Made by a program: the position numbers and the translations under genes
Part shown: positions 1-7,906 of the stretch, in pieces
Numbering within the stretch: position 1 is the first letter of the stretch
How the letters are laid out: every line of letters begins with the position of its first letter
The notes under the pieces: generated by a model
Told to the model about the DNA's origin: nothing
What the model saw: only the letters and a program-made list of their open reading frames with translations
Database searches by the model: none
DNA from: an uncultured bacterium
GTDB taxonomy: Bacteria; Cyanobacteriota; Vampirovibrionia; Gastranaerophilales; Gastranaerophilaceae
Direction: 5' to 3'
Length of the DNA: 49,697 nt
Assembly: GCA_900547585.1 (NCBI GenBank)
Contig: URHD01000004.1
Span: 1 to 49,697 of the forward strand

Positions 1-2
1 CG

Positions 3-383
3 TTTAAAAAATACATGACCGATCCTGGTTTTATATCACCGGCGAAGACCGAGGGTGGGAAGCCGAAGGTGAGTAAGCGTGGGAGATGGATTACTTATTT
101 TTCTGATGGTGGCTATGGCGTTACATATAAAAATGATTCGGATGTGGGCTACTATTATAATTATAAGGGAAAACTTGAAATGCTTGAGATTGATGAGAAA
201 AATAAAAATGCATTTCCATATCTTTCCAAGCAATACGATATAAACGGTAAATTATTACAAGTTTCTCAGGAAGTTTCAGAAAGAGAATCTTATGTTTTTG
301 ATACTCAGAAAAAGTTGTTGGCACATTGGATAAATCAATATGGATATAATGAAAAAGGGGAATTAGAAAAAACACGTAGATAA
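3..383 (+). CDS. Hypothetical protein, probably 5'-truncated by the window edge
   Basis: I do not recognise this protein. The frame is open from base 3 to the TAA at 381-383. An ATG lies at 15, but no Shine-Dalgarno precedes it, so the gene probably starts outside the window. The product is hydrophilic and rich in Tyr, Lys and Asn. Phrases such as YDINGKLL and YGYNEKGELE resemble the short YxxNGxL-type repeats of some bacterial surface or toxin-associated proteins, but that is only a resemblance. It lies immediately upstream of phage tail genes and has its own strong terminator, which is how a prophage cargo (moron) gene would look. Confidence 0.55.
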   Translation, partial: FKKYMTDPGFISPAKTEGGKPKVSKRGRWITYFSDGGYGVTYKNDSDVGYYYNYKGKLEMLEIDEKNKNAFPYLSKQYDINGKLLQVSQEVSERESYVFDTQKKLLAHWINQYGYNEKGELEKTRR

Positions 384-398
384 GATAATTATAAATAG

Positions 399-430
399 AA
401 AAAAGAACAAGCCATGGCTTGTTCTTTTTT
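399..430 (+). terminator. Rho-independent terminator after the first gene
   Basis: This is a perfect 32-bp palindrome centred on GCCATGGC (411-418). Its arms are A-rich on the left and T-rich on the right, so the stem runs straight into a U tract. It would stop transcription between the first gene and the tape-measure gene, and because it is symmetric it could act on either strand. Confidence 0.85.
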
Positions 431-451
431 GTTGTAAGGAAAGGGGAACAA

Positions 452-1489
452 ATGGCTATTCGTAACAAAATTACCAAGCAGGGCAAAGATGTCCCAAGCA
501 AGCTAAGCGAATCCTATGCACGGGCAGTGGAGGAAATACGCAAAAGAAGTGAAAAATTTCGCGAGGAGTTTAGCAAAACAATGCAAGACTTCGTAGGCGA
601 ACAAAAAACAGCACTGGAGCAGATAATAGAAGTAGTAGACGGAGGAGGAAAGCAGAAAGAGAACCAAAACGCGCTGGAAAGATTTTTGTTCGGAGAAAAC
701 AGTGAACAAATATTCCAAAAACAACTAAAAGCATACGAAACCTACATGGAAAGCGCGGAAGCAATAAAAGAACGCTACGCAGATGACGCAGAAAAACAAA
801 AAGCCGCGCTATATCTCTTGAAAGAGAACAAAAAAGGGCGTATGGGAATAAAAAACAGCTCAGAAGATGACGAAGCTTCAAGCGGATTTGTGGGCGAAAT
901 GGTAGAGGGCATGTCGGATGAATTGTCAGACGGTTTGACAAAAATGTTGACGGATTTTGAGAATTTTGAAGCAAATTTCAAAAATCTCGGGAAAAATCTT
1001 GCCAACGAGATGATAAAAATTTCAGCAGATGCATTAATGCAGCTGATTTTTAATGAAGAAAACACAGCCAGAGCAATTCAGGCTATAAGAGCTTCTTATG
1101 GTGCTGTTAAGGCTGTGGGTCGCGGAATTATGGGCTTTTTTAAGGGCGGATGGGCCGGTGCTGCTGCAGGAGTTGCAGGTGCTGCGATTTCATCACATCA
1201 TTCCGGCGGAGTTATTCCGGAGGGCGCAAATGTTAATCTTCCCGGCACAGATGAGCAATTAGCGTTGTTAAAAGGCGGGGAGAGAATATTGAGCCCGGGC
1301 GAAAATGTTCAATATGACAGAAATTCCAGCGGAAGCAATGTTGTCTTCAACAATTTCAACATTAAAGCGTGGGATTCTAAAGATGTTCAGAAATATTTGC
1401 TTGAAAACAAGCAGTTGCTTAATGCGATTACTTATGAGGGGATAAAGGACAATAATCAACGATTAAGACAAATCGTAAGAAATGCTTAG
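452..1489 (+). CDS. Phage tail tape-measure-like protein (short)
   Basis: Predicted tail-length (tape measure) protein of a siphovirus-like prophage, 345 residues. The ATG at 452 follows AAGGAAAGGGG, a strong ribosome-binding site; an upstream TTG at 419 lies inside the terminator and is rejected. Residues 10-150 are charged and predicted helical or coiled. Around residues 215-250 there is a Gly/Ala-rich hydrophobic stretch, followed by SGGVIPEG, LPGTDE and LLKGGERILSPGE, the typical C-terminal signature of tape-measure proteins. It is short for the family, so it may be one part of a split protein. The first roughly 145 codons favour A-ending codons (ATA, GCA, ACA) and the rest favour T-ending ones, which suggests a mosaic junction. 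Confidence 0.8.
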   Translation: MAIRNKITKQGKDVPSKLSESYARAVEEIRKRSEKFREEFSKTMQDFVGEQKTALEQIIEVVDGGGKQKENQNALERFLFGENSEQIFQKQLKAYETYMESAEAIKERYADDAEKQKAALYLLKENKKGRMGIKNSSEDDEASSGFVGEMVEGMSDELSDGLTKMLTDFENFEANFKNLGKNLANEMIKISADALMQLIFNEENTARAIQAIRASYGAVKAVGRGIMGFFKGGWAGAAAGVAGAAISSHHSGGVIPEGANVNLPGTDEQLALLKGGERILSPGENVQYDRNSSGSNVVFNNFNIKAWDSKDVQKYLLENKQLLNAITYEGIKDNNQRLRQIVRNA

Positions 1490-1511
1490 TAAAAAGAAAA
1501 GGAGGAAATTA

Positions 1512-1898
1512 ATGAAGGACATTTACAACATTTCTTGTAAGGTAATGATTGACGAGAAGGCTTATGAGCTTGAATTTGATAATCGGGCTTATGCGATGGT
1601 CGAAAATCTTTTGGACAAAGGTACTTTTAAGGTTTTTCAAAGTTTTGTGCTTGATAATAACCTGAAATTGGATGAATGCTTGCAAGTTTTTTATGCGGGA
1701 TTGGTAAAACATCATACTTCTGCTGAAATTGAGGAAGTTAAGAAAAAATGTGAAGAAAATCCTGCAATTTTGCATAAAAATTTGTATTCTTTGCAGTTTG
1801 CGTTCGCAAAGCCACTAATTTTGCCGGATGTTGCGCAACAAGCATTGAAAAAAGGTAACGGATTAAAAAAAAAGACGCAAAAAATGAAAGCGAATTAG
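1512..1898 (+). CDS. Phage tail assembly chaperone (G-type, zero-frame product)
   Basis: A 128-residue product matching the tail assembly chaperone pattern of siphophages and gene transfer agents, including YELEFDNRAYAMVENLL and a C-terminal LQFAFAKPL segment. The start is the ATG at 1512 behind AAAGGAGGAAATTA, a near-perfect ribosome-binding site; an ATG at 1482 overlaps the previous gene and is less likely. Family chaperones coat the tape measure before the tail tube forms. The zero frame ends in Lys-rich KKKTQKMKAN just past a slippery A-run, and a conserved second half lies in the -1 frame (see the next two entries). Here the gene follows the tape-measure gene, whereas it usually precedes it. 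Confidence 0.8.
   Translation: MKDIYNISCKVMIDEKAYELEFDNRAYAMVENLLDKGTFKVFQSFVLDNNLKLDECLQVFYAGLVKHHTSAEIEEVKKKCEENPAILHKNLYSLQFAFAKPLILPDVAQQALKKGNGLKKKTQKMKAN
1868..1874 (+). promoter_or_regulatory. Programmed -1 ribosomal frameshift site (A AAA AAG)
   Basis: The canonical heptamer A AAA AAG occupies 1868-1874, with zero-frame codons AAA (1869-1871) and AAG (1872-1874). It lies inside a run of nine A. Shifting back one base continues into an open frame to the stop at 2108-2110 and joins the two halves of the chaperone. AAGGT about 12 nt upstream could act as a stimulatory Shine-Dalgarno-like element. I did not find a convincing downstream stem. Confidence 0.75.
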
Positions 1899-2110
1899 GA
1901 TTCGACTGGGTTTCAATGTACGCTGCGGCAAGGAGTATTCTGGGTTGGAGCGATGAGGAATTTTTCGCTGCTACACCCAGAAAATATTATGCTCATTATT
2001 TTGCTTATTGCAAAATGCATAATATTTTAACCGAAAAACCCTCGCCCAAGCCGCTTGTCGGGAGAGATGCGATAAAAAGTCTTTCCCAAATTGCCGGAAA
2101 AATTAGATAA
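1874..2110 (+). CDS. Tail assembly chaperone, -1 frame extension (GT-type)
   Basis: This frame has no good independent start: the first ATG (1916) has no Shine-Dalgarno. It is open upstream through the slippery A-run, so the expected product is a fusion of about 199 residues (121 zero-frame codons plus 78 here). The segment GFDWVSMYAAARSILGWSDE followed by EFFAATPRKYYAHYFAY matches the second half of tail assembly chaperones in gene-transfer-agent-like and siphovirus tail clusters (FDW...ARSxLGWSxEEFWxATP pattern). In known systems the longer frameshift product is made at a low ratio and recruits the tail tube protein. Confidence 0.7.
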   Translation, partial: DAKNESELGFDWVSMYAAARSILGWSDEEFFAATPRKYYAHYFAYCKMHNILTEKPSPKPLVGRDAIKSLSQIAGKIR

Positions 2111-2128
2111 AATTAAGGAGAATAAGGG

Positions 2129-2509
2129 ATGGAAGAAAAAATTAACGCCCTGCTTGAGCAGGTTGGGCGTCCTTATGAGATGTTCAACGAAGATGGTACA
2201 TATCAGGGATGTTTTTATCCTGTACAGTTTTTATATCCGGAAAAACCGAGATATAAAATGCGTTCAAAAGATGATGATAAAAATTATTGGTACGGGCTGG
2301 CAAAATTAAAGAAACATTGCCACGAAATTACCCGGGATGAACTGGAAATGGGTGATATCATTGCGACCAGGTTCAAAGATGAGTTGCATGTTGCAATTTA
2401 TTATAGACACGGGAAAATTATCCATGTTTTTAAAAATCATACCTTACAAATCGGTCGATTAAGGTTTTTTGACAAATTTAATATTCAATGTTTTAAGGTG
2501 GTGGTATAA
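2129..2509 (+). CDS. NlpC/P60-like phage tail protein
   Basis: A 126-residue protein, probably the tail-associated peptidoglycan peptidase that siphophages encode just before the tail-tip gene. Cys28 (in GTYQGCFYP) and His87 (in DELHVAIYY) sit where the catalytic Cys and His of NlpC/P60 enzymes are expected, and Asn103/His104 could supply the third polar residue. The GDIIATRF segment matches the GDxxxx strand before the catalytic His. The family's usual DCSG motif is not present, so activity is uncertain. The start is an ATG behind TTAAGGAGAATAAGGG, and the stop overlaps the next ATG (TAATG). Position between chaperone and J-like gene supports the call. Confidence 0.6.
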   Translation: MEEKINALLEQVGRPYEMFNEDGTYQGCFYPVQFLYPEKPRYKMRSKDDDKNYWYGLAKLKKHCHEITRDELEMGDIIATRFKDELHVAIYYRHGKIIHVFKNHTLQIGRLRFFDKFNIQCFKVVV

Positions 2510-4926
2510 TGCCGGTTTTTACAGCGATTGGTTCAGCAATATTAACTAGTATCGGGTTTACTGTGGCTGCTGCTGGTGCTTCTGCTGCAGGTTTTGCTAT
2601 TGTAACTGGTACGACGGCTATGATTGTAGGTGTAGCTGCCACAGCTAGTTTTTTTGGCGGTATTGCATTATCTATTATTCAAAGCCAGAGAAGTGCTGAT
2701 TTTGGAGCTCTTTCCCCGTCTTACGGACAAGGAATGAAGCAAACACAAACAAATCAGGATTTGCCGATTCCGCTTTTGTACGGAACATGCAAGCTTGCTG
2801 GCAACAGAATCTGGCAGGATGAGGATTATTTGACTACGATTAAAAGAATTGTGGCGTTTGCGGAGGGCGAGATTTGTGAATTTACTGATATTCGCCTGAA
2901 TGACATTCCGATTAACGAAATCAGCGGGATAACTGTCAACAAATACTACGGAACACGTGATCAGGTCGTGGATTCTATTGTCGGCGGGGCAAATCAGGAG
3001 GAAAGAGCCGAAAAAGTCGGTTCTTTAAGGGATGTGGCTTATCTGGCGATTAGTGTTCCGCGTTCGCAGAAGATTGATATGAATTACAACCTTACTGCGG
3101 TCGTAAAAGGGCGTAAAGTCAGGGTTTATACAAGTTCGTATTCTTACGAGGTCAAATATAGTGAAAATCCAGCGTGGGTTATGTTTGACTTTTTGACTTC
3201 TTACAACGGACTCGGGCTCGGGATTAACAACTATGGAAATATCAGTGATGATTTGGTCGCGGAACTTTTTGACCTTGACAGCTTTGTGGAGGCTGCGGAG
3301 TTTTGCGACGAGCTTGTGGATGGGAAGCCCAGATTTACTTTCAACATGATTTTTGACTCACAAACTTCTGCAAGAACGCTTATTGACGAGATTTACCGTT
3401 CTTGCAGGGGCGGGTTATTTATCAAAAACGGGAAACTTCAGTTTAAAATTGATAAACCGGAGCCTGTGAGCAAGGTATTCTCGCAGAATGATATTTTAAA
3501 AGGTTCTGAAACCTTTGAAACTCTGCCCAAGGAGGAGCATTATGATATTTTGAAGTGTGAATATATTTCTCCGGATCATGAATGGCAGAAAGTCGAGGCT
3601 TTTGCGGAAATTCCCGAATACAGGGATGGCGTGCCGGTTGAGCACTCGGTAAATATATATTCCTGTACCAATTTTGCTCAGGCTTCGCGTTTGGCATGGT
3701 ATTATGTCAACTCTAAGATTTTGCAGCCTTATTTCGGTTCGTTTAAGACCGATTATCGTGCTTATGACTTGGAAGTTGGCGATGTTATTATGTTCGATTC
3801 GCTTCTTATGGGGCTGGAACGCTACAAAGCTAAAGTCGTGAGTGTAAAAGACGATGGGGCGGGCGTTTTCTCTGTTGAATGGCGAACTTATGATGAACGC
3901 CTGTATTCTGATGAGCTGGGGTCAAAGGAACCGAGGGTTCTGGTCTCAAATCTTGGCGATTTATACGGATATCCTGATGATGTTGTGAATTTTAATGTTG
4001 TGCAAACGAATAATTTGTTCAATTTTGTATGGCAATACAATAAATGCGCAACTGATATGTACGAAATCAGGATGGGTGAAAGCTGGGAAAACGGGACTAT
4101 TCTTGCTTCCAGAATAACTCAAAATAGCGCTTCGATTTTGATTCCGACTGCCGGATTGTATAAATTCTGGATAAAGGCCTTTAACGGCTACAATTATTCA
4201 AAAAATCCGACAATGGACATCATAAGTGTGGATAGTGTGCCTAATCTTAACGAAATTGTGAAGATTGATGTGCTCAAAGACCTTGACGGAGTTTTCAGCG
4301 AGCATATGAAGTCTTATCACAATACGCTTTTATTAAAAAAGAACACAGATGTTGTGTGGCACCGGCTTGACCAAAAATGGAGCAAAGAGCCCGGCTATTA
4401 TCAAACCGCCGGGAAGTGGGGCAGCACAGTTTTTGAAAACGGTGAATACGAAAGTCAGGTTTTTGACATCGGAGGGGTGCTCAAAAGCGTTGTGACATTT
4501 GATTATGACTTTTTATCTGCGGATGAGCAGAATACTGTTGTAATCAAGTGGGCATATTCTGACGACGGGCAGGAATGGACGGATTGGAGTATTGTTAACA
4601 ACGGAACTTACACTTTCAGGTATTGCAAGTTCCTGATAGTGATTCATTCTTACAACAATGTTCAGGCAATATTGACGAATTTCAAGGTTTCTGTGGATGT
4701 TCCTGACAAGGAGGTTGTTGAGGAGCTTGAGATAATTGAAACCTCAGGGCTTGTGGTTGAATATGATTTTATAAACCCTCCGTCGATTGTTTGTACGGTT
4801 AATGATGCCATAGATGCTTATGTTGTTGTTGCTGAAAAGACTAATAAATCGGCCTTATTAAAGGCTTATAAGAATTCCGGTGAATTAACTACTTGTAAGA
4901 TAAGCTTTAGGGCTAAGGGTTATTAA
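2509..4926 (+). CDS. Phage tail-tip/host-specificity protein (J-like)
   Basis: An 805-residue central tail-tip protein. Residues 1-70 are Gly/Ala-rich and hydrophobic, ending in SQRSADFGALSPSYGQG. The segment LPIPLLYGTCKLAGNRIW, followed by VAFAEGEI and DIRLNDIPI, is the hallmark of lambda gpJ and gene-transfer-agent tip proteins. The middle part (about 270-480) resembles the phage baseplate-like fold of the family. A fibronectin-III-like section lies near residues 495-575 (ATDMYEIRMG to YKFWIKAFNGYN), before a beta-rich C-terminus that may contact the host. The start is coupled to the preceding gene through TAATG, and a terminator follows directly. Confidence 0.85.
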   Translation: MPVFTAIGSAILTSIGFTVAAAGASAAGFAIVTGTTAMIVGVAATASFFGGIALSIIQSQRSADFGALSPSYGQGMKQTQTNQDLPIPLLYGTCKLAGNRIWQDEDYLTTIKRIVAFAEGEICEFTDIRLNDIPINEISGITVNKYYGTRDQVVDSIVGGANQEERAEKVGSLRDVAYLAISVPRSQKIDMNYNLTAVVKGRKVRVYTSSYSYEVKYSENPAWVMFDFLTSYNGLGLGINNYGNISDDLVAELFDLDSFVEAAEFCDELVDGKPRFTFNMIFDSQTSARTLIDEIYRSCRGGLFIKNGKLQFKIDKPEPVSKVFSQNDILKGSETFETLPKEEHYDILKCEYISPDHEWQKVEAFAEIPEYRDGVPVEHSVNIYSCTNFAQASRLAWYYVNSKILQPYFGSFKTDYRAYDLEVGDVIMFDSLLMGLERYKAKVVSVKDDGAGVFSVEWRTYDERLYSDELGSKEPRVLVSNLGDLYGYPDDVVNFNVVQTNNLFNFVWQYNKCATDMYEIRMGESWENGTILASRITQNSASILIPTAGLYKFWIKAFNGYNYSKNPTMDIISVDSVPNLNEIVKIDVLKDLDGVFSEHMKSYHNTLLLKKNTDVVWHRLDQKWSKEPGYYQTAGKWGSTVFENGEYESQVFDIGGVLKSVVTFDYDFLSADEQNTVVIKWAYSDDGQEWTDWSIVNNGTYTFRYCKFLIVIHSYNNVQAILTNFKVSVDVPDKEVVEELEIIETSGLVVEYDFINPPSIVCTVNDAIDAYVVVAEKTNKSALLKAYKNSGELTTCKISFRAKGY

Positions 4927-4931
4927 TTATT

Positions 4932-4962
4932 GGGGAAGGTTGTTGCGGCCTTCCCTTTTTTT
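4932..4962 (+). terminator. Rho-independent terminator after the J-like gene
   Basis: GGGAAGG (4933-4939) pairs with CCTTCCC (4949-4955), and a run of T follows to 4962. It separates the tail-tip gene from the tail-fibre gene, so the fibre may need read-through or its own promoter. Confidence 0.85.
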
Positions 4963-5027
4963 ATGCGGTTAGTGACCCGATGAGCTCTAATTTCTGTTTT
5001 GACCTAAGCGGCTCATTGAAATCTGGT

Positions 5028-5054
5028 ATTGTAATCCTGAAAGGAGATTACAAT
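5028..5054 (+). promoter_or_regulatory. Inverted repeat enclosing the tail-fibre ribosome-binding site
   Basis: ATTGTAATC (5028-5036) is perfectly complementary to GATTACAAT (5046-5054). The 9-nt loop contains the AAGGAG Shine-Dalgarno, and the right arm covers the first two bases of the start codon at 5053. If the hairpin forms it would tune translation of the fibre gene. Confidence 0.55.
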
Positions 5055-6966
5055 GACAGAACAAAACAGTAACACAAATCTTGAAGAGCTTTATCCCTGG
5101 ATTGACGATGTCACGAAAGAGGGAGCTGATTACGAGCCTAATGATTTGAACAACAACCTTATGCACCTGAAATATGTTCACAGACCTAAAAACGTCGCAG
5201 GAAGAAATATCGGCGATATTTTCTGGACAATGAGGATTGATGAAAATATAAATGGTGCTTATCCTTGTGATGGCGGAGAGTTTATGGAATCTGATTTTTC
5301 CGGAGAGAATAATCCTTATGAACTTCTGGTTCTGGGCAGGATTCCCAGTGTGACTTATGAGGAATATGCGCAACAAATGGAAGCTAACAACGGAAATTGC
5401 GGCTTTTTTGCGCTGGATACGGAGAATAACAAGTTCAAACTGCCGACATTGCATAAAATTTCAATTGAGGCCACAAAGATTACGGGGAATATCGGAGATT
5501 ACATACAAGACCAGATTGTTAATATAACCGGTAAATTTGGTTCAGACGATCGTATGACTCAGATTGCAGAAGGCGCTTTTTCTGTTGCAGCTGATACATA
5601 TAATACCGGATCTACCGGCGCAGAGGTAGGTACAGCATTTGAATTTAGCGCTTCTAACGTTGTAAATACCGGTGACCGCGTTAAACCGCGAACTATCTCA
5701 TTGAGAGCAATGGTGCAGCTGGCAAATGAGGTTGATGATGCGGTATCTATTGAATCTTATACAAACAGGATAGAAATTAAAACGCAAGAAGGTCTTTCTG
5801 CGCTTAGTAATGCTTCATCTTGTTTGACACAATCTCAGGTAACTAATTGTGTTCTTGAATCGCCTCGAAAAATTAATGTTGAAATAAATTCAGACGGGAA
5901 GCTTGTATTAAAAGCAGGGTCAGTTGTTGTTTATCCTGATACAGCAACAAAAACTTTCAAAGAATATACAACTACAAGAGATTATGTTTCTACTGGCTTT
6001 AATAATCGCCAACAGAGTTTATTGCTTGCAATGCAAGGCGGGGAAGAAGCGTGGAAAACTTTAGACGGTATAGCTGCAGAACTTTATTGCTCAAGCACAA
6101 CACCAGTTATAAACGGGCAACACGCGGTCTGGCTTAATCTCGAAACTTTTGAAACTAAATATACCAATGATTCCGGTTCATCTTGGCAGAGTATAAGGTA
6201 TTCAATGCCTTTCGTTATTGCAACCTGCTCTGCTTCTGCTTACACTTCAATAGATTCTGTGCTGGACAATTTTACTTTCTGGGGCACATATTTGATGGTC
6301 AGAGATGATGTAAAAGTTCTTGCTCCAGCAGGAAGAAATCAGAATGGAACTCTTAATAACAAGTTGATAACCTCTGTTATGAGTGGCCGTAATTATAACT
6401 TTAATGGGACAACTGACGCTTATCTGCTTTTGGGGAATGATGATAATAGTGACAATGGTGGTGTTTTATGCACTGCATATTATGACTATAGCTACAATAA
6501 CAAGGATAATACTATACAATTAAGTGGCTCTGAATATAATTGTGCATTATGCGGAGAAATGAAAATCATTAATAGCTGTATAACCTATCTTAAAGAAGAT
6601 GTAGCAATAAAATTATTAAATATACAACAGGTAACACATGCAGGTATGCCATCGAACTCCGTTCAAAGTTTAAGCTGGCCGTCTAGCGGTGCAGTATTCA
6701 CAGCACCTGCGGATGGTTATTATTTTGCAAGAGGTTACTCGCAGAGCACCAGCTGGGCTTCTTTAAGTTTAGACAATGTGGATGCTGGCTTTTCGACCCA
6801 GGAAGTTTTAAGCGGTGTATCCGGTTCGGGGCTTGCTGTTTTTATTCCGGCAGGAAAAGGACAGCGTGTATCTCTTTACTATGAAAATCTAGGGGATTGG
6901 GCTGCGAATAATGTATATAGAGAATTCAGGTTCATACCGACAAAAGGCGCTGCAGGGGAGGTTTAG
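5053..6966 (+). CDS. Phage tail fibre / receptor-binding protein
   Basis: A 637-residue protein. The N-terminal 130 residues contain IGDIFWTM, YPCDGGEF, NPYELL and KFKLPTLH, the pattern of phage tail-collar domains (IGEIxxxA...P.GW...G....Y..L...FGxxxG....F.LPDLR), so this end probably mounts on the tail tip. The middle is beta-rich and Ser/Thr/Asn-rich. The C-terminal 120 residues (SSGAVFTAPADGYYFARGYS and VFIPAGKGQRVSLYY) look like a carbohydrate-binding beta-sandwich of the C1q/TNF-like sort found at fibre tips. The ribosome-binding site AAAGGAG precedes the ATG. The DUF4376 gene follows 2 nt later. Confidence 0.75.
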   Translation: MTEQNSNTNLEELYPWIDDVTKEGADYEPNDLNNNLMHLKYVHRPKNVAGRNIGDIFWTMRIDENINGAYPCDGGEFMESDFSGENNPYELLVLGRIPSVTYEEYAQQMEANNGNCGFFALDTENNKFKLPTLHKISIEATKITGNIGDYIQDQIVNITGKFGSDDRMTQIAEGAFSVAADTYNTGSTGAEVGTAFEFSASNVVNTGDRVKPRTISLRAMVQLANEVDDAVSIESYTNRIEIKTQEGLSALSNASSCLTQSQVTNCVLESPRKINVEINSDGKLVLKAGSVVVYPDTATKTFKEYTTTRDYVSTGFNNRQQSLLLAMQGGEEAWKTLDGIAAELYCSSTTPVINGQHAVWLNLETFETKYTNDSGSSWQSIRYSMPFVIATCSASAYTSIDSVLDNFTFWGTYLMVRDDVKVLAPAGRNQNGTLNNKLITSVMSGRNYNFNGTTDAYLLLGNDDNSDNGGVLCTAYYDYSYNNKDNTIQLSGSEYNCALCGEMKIINSCITYLKEDVAIKLLNIQQVTHAGMPSNSVQSLSWPSSGAVFTAPADGYYFARGYSQSTSWASLSLDNVDAGFSTQEVLSGVSGSGLAVFIPAGKGQRVSLYYENLGDWAANNVYREFRFIPTKGAAGEV

Positions 6967-6968
6967 TA

Positions 6969-7577
6969 ATGACAAAATATTATATTTCAAAAGACAACAG
7001 AATAGTTTTATTTGACGAGGATTTGCAAAGGCTTGTGAATACATTGCGATTTATGCCGCAATACGCGGGGCTCGAGATTTTTGAGACGGACAAAGAAATT
7101 ATCCAGAGGAATGGTGAGTTTGCTTTTAAGGAAGACATCCAGCCTGAACTTTTTGCAGAAGCCAAGGCGAAACGGCTGGAAGAAAACAAAGAAGCTTACG
7201 AGGCTGCGTTAAAAGCGGGTGTAACTTATAAAAATGCGTTATTTGACTGTGATACGCTGGCAGCGGTGCGGGTGATGGGTCAGATGGCGGCAATGCAGGC
7301 GATGGCGATATCGGAGGAGCCGACGATTGATTGGTTTGATTATGATTATCAGGCGGTGACGTTGACTGTTGCGGAGTTTTTGGAGCTTGCGGGGTTGATT
7401 ACGTTGAATACGCGGCGGATTGAGACGTTGAATTGCGGGTTTAACACTGCTATTTTGGGCGCTGGGAGTATTGAGGAGTTGGAGGCGATAAATATTTCAT
7501 ATTCAGCGGAGCAAGAATCCGCGGAGGTTTCTTCTTCCGTTGAAACTTCGCCGTTGGAGGAAGAAATTCAAGATTAG
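6969..7577 (+). CDS. DUF4376 phage protein (tail-fibre associated)
   Basis: A 202-residue protein. The region at about 87-165, with VTYKNALFDCD, a helical linker, IDWFDYDYQAVTLTVAEF and a final basic helix, matches DUF4376, which is common next to tail-fibre genes and is thought to help fibre assembly. That role is inferred from the family's location. The N-terminus MTKYYISKDNRIVLFDE is a small beta-like unit often seen in such proteins. The C-terminal 40 residues are Ser/Glu-rich and probably disordered. The stretch 7240-7480 is unusually rich in G on the coding strand (GCG, GTG, TTG, GAG codons), unlike neighbouring genes. Confidence 0.65.
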   Translation: MTKYYISKDNRIVLFDEDLQRLVNTLRFMPQYAGLEIFETDKEIIQRNGEFAFKEDIQPELFAEAKAKRLEENKEAYEAALKAGVTYKNALFDCDTLAAVRVMGQMAAMQAMAISEEPTIDWFDYDYQAVTLTVAEFLELAGLITLNTRRIETLNCGFNTAILGAGSIEELEAINISYSAEQESAEVSSSVETSPLEEEIQD

Positions 7578-7599
7578 AATTGGAAAAAGGAGGATTATT

Positions 7600-7905
7600 A
7601 TGAGTAACAAAGTATTAGAAATTCTAAAGGCAATTTTGGCAATGGCGCTCCCACATATTAAGGAGCTAATTGAATCGAAGGTCGTTCCTGCGCTAAAACG
7701 CAAGGCTTATGAACGGCTGGACGATTTTGCATCGGATAGAATTGAGGATTTGACGGAACTTTATGAAAAAATCCTGAAAACCGAAAATTCAGCAAAAAAA
7801 GAGGCTCATCTTGAGGGATTTAAGCTCGGCGTTGAGGCAATTTGTGCAATAGGCAAAAAGCTCGTCGACGCTGGCGAAGTGCTGAAAGGACAATTAGAAG
7901 CTTAG
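7600..7905 (+). CDS. Small helical prophage protein, unknown function
   Basis: A 101-residue, largely helical protein. The start is the ATG at 7600 behind AAAAAGGAGGATTATT; the longer frame that opens at 7540 overlaps the previous gene and has no ribosome-binding site. The first 30 residues are amphipathic (ILKAILAMALPHIKELIESK). Two more helices follow. No transmembrane segment is convincing. It is the first gene of a three-gene unit ending in the endolysin, so a role in lysis or in virion maturation is plausible but unproven. Confidence 0.6.
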   Translation: MSNKVLEILKAILAMALPHIKELIESKVVPALKRKAYERLDDFASDRIEDLTELYEKILKTENSAKKEAHLEGFKLGVEAICAIGKKLVDAGEVLKGQLEA

Positions 7906-7906
7906 A

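Noticed and set aside
419..451. Upstream start for the tape-measure-like gene
   Set aside because: The TTG lies within the terminator palindrome and the encoded residues are unlike the family; ATG 452 has a strong ribosome-binding site.
1916..2110. Separate small gene starting at ATG 1916
   Set aside because: It has no ribosome-binding site, and the frame is open upstream through the slippery run; the -1 frameshift model explains it better.
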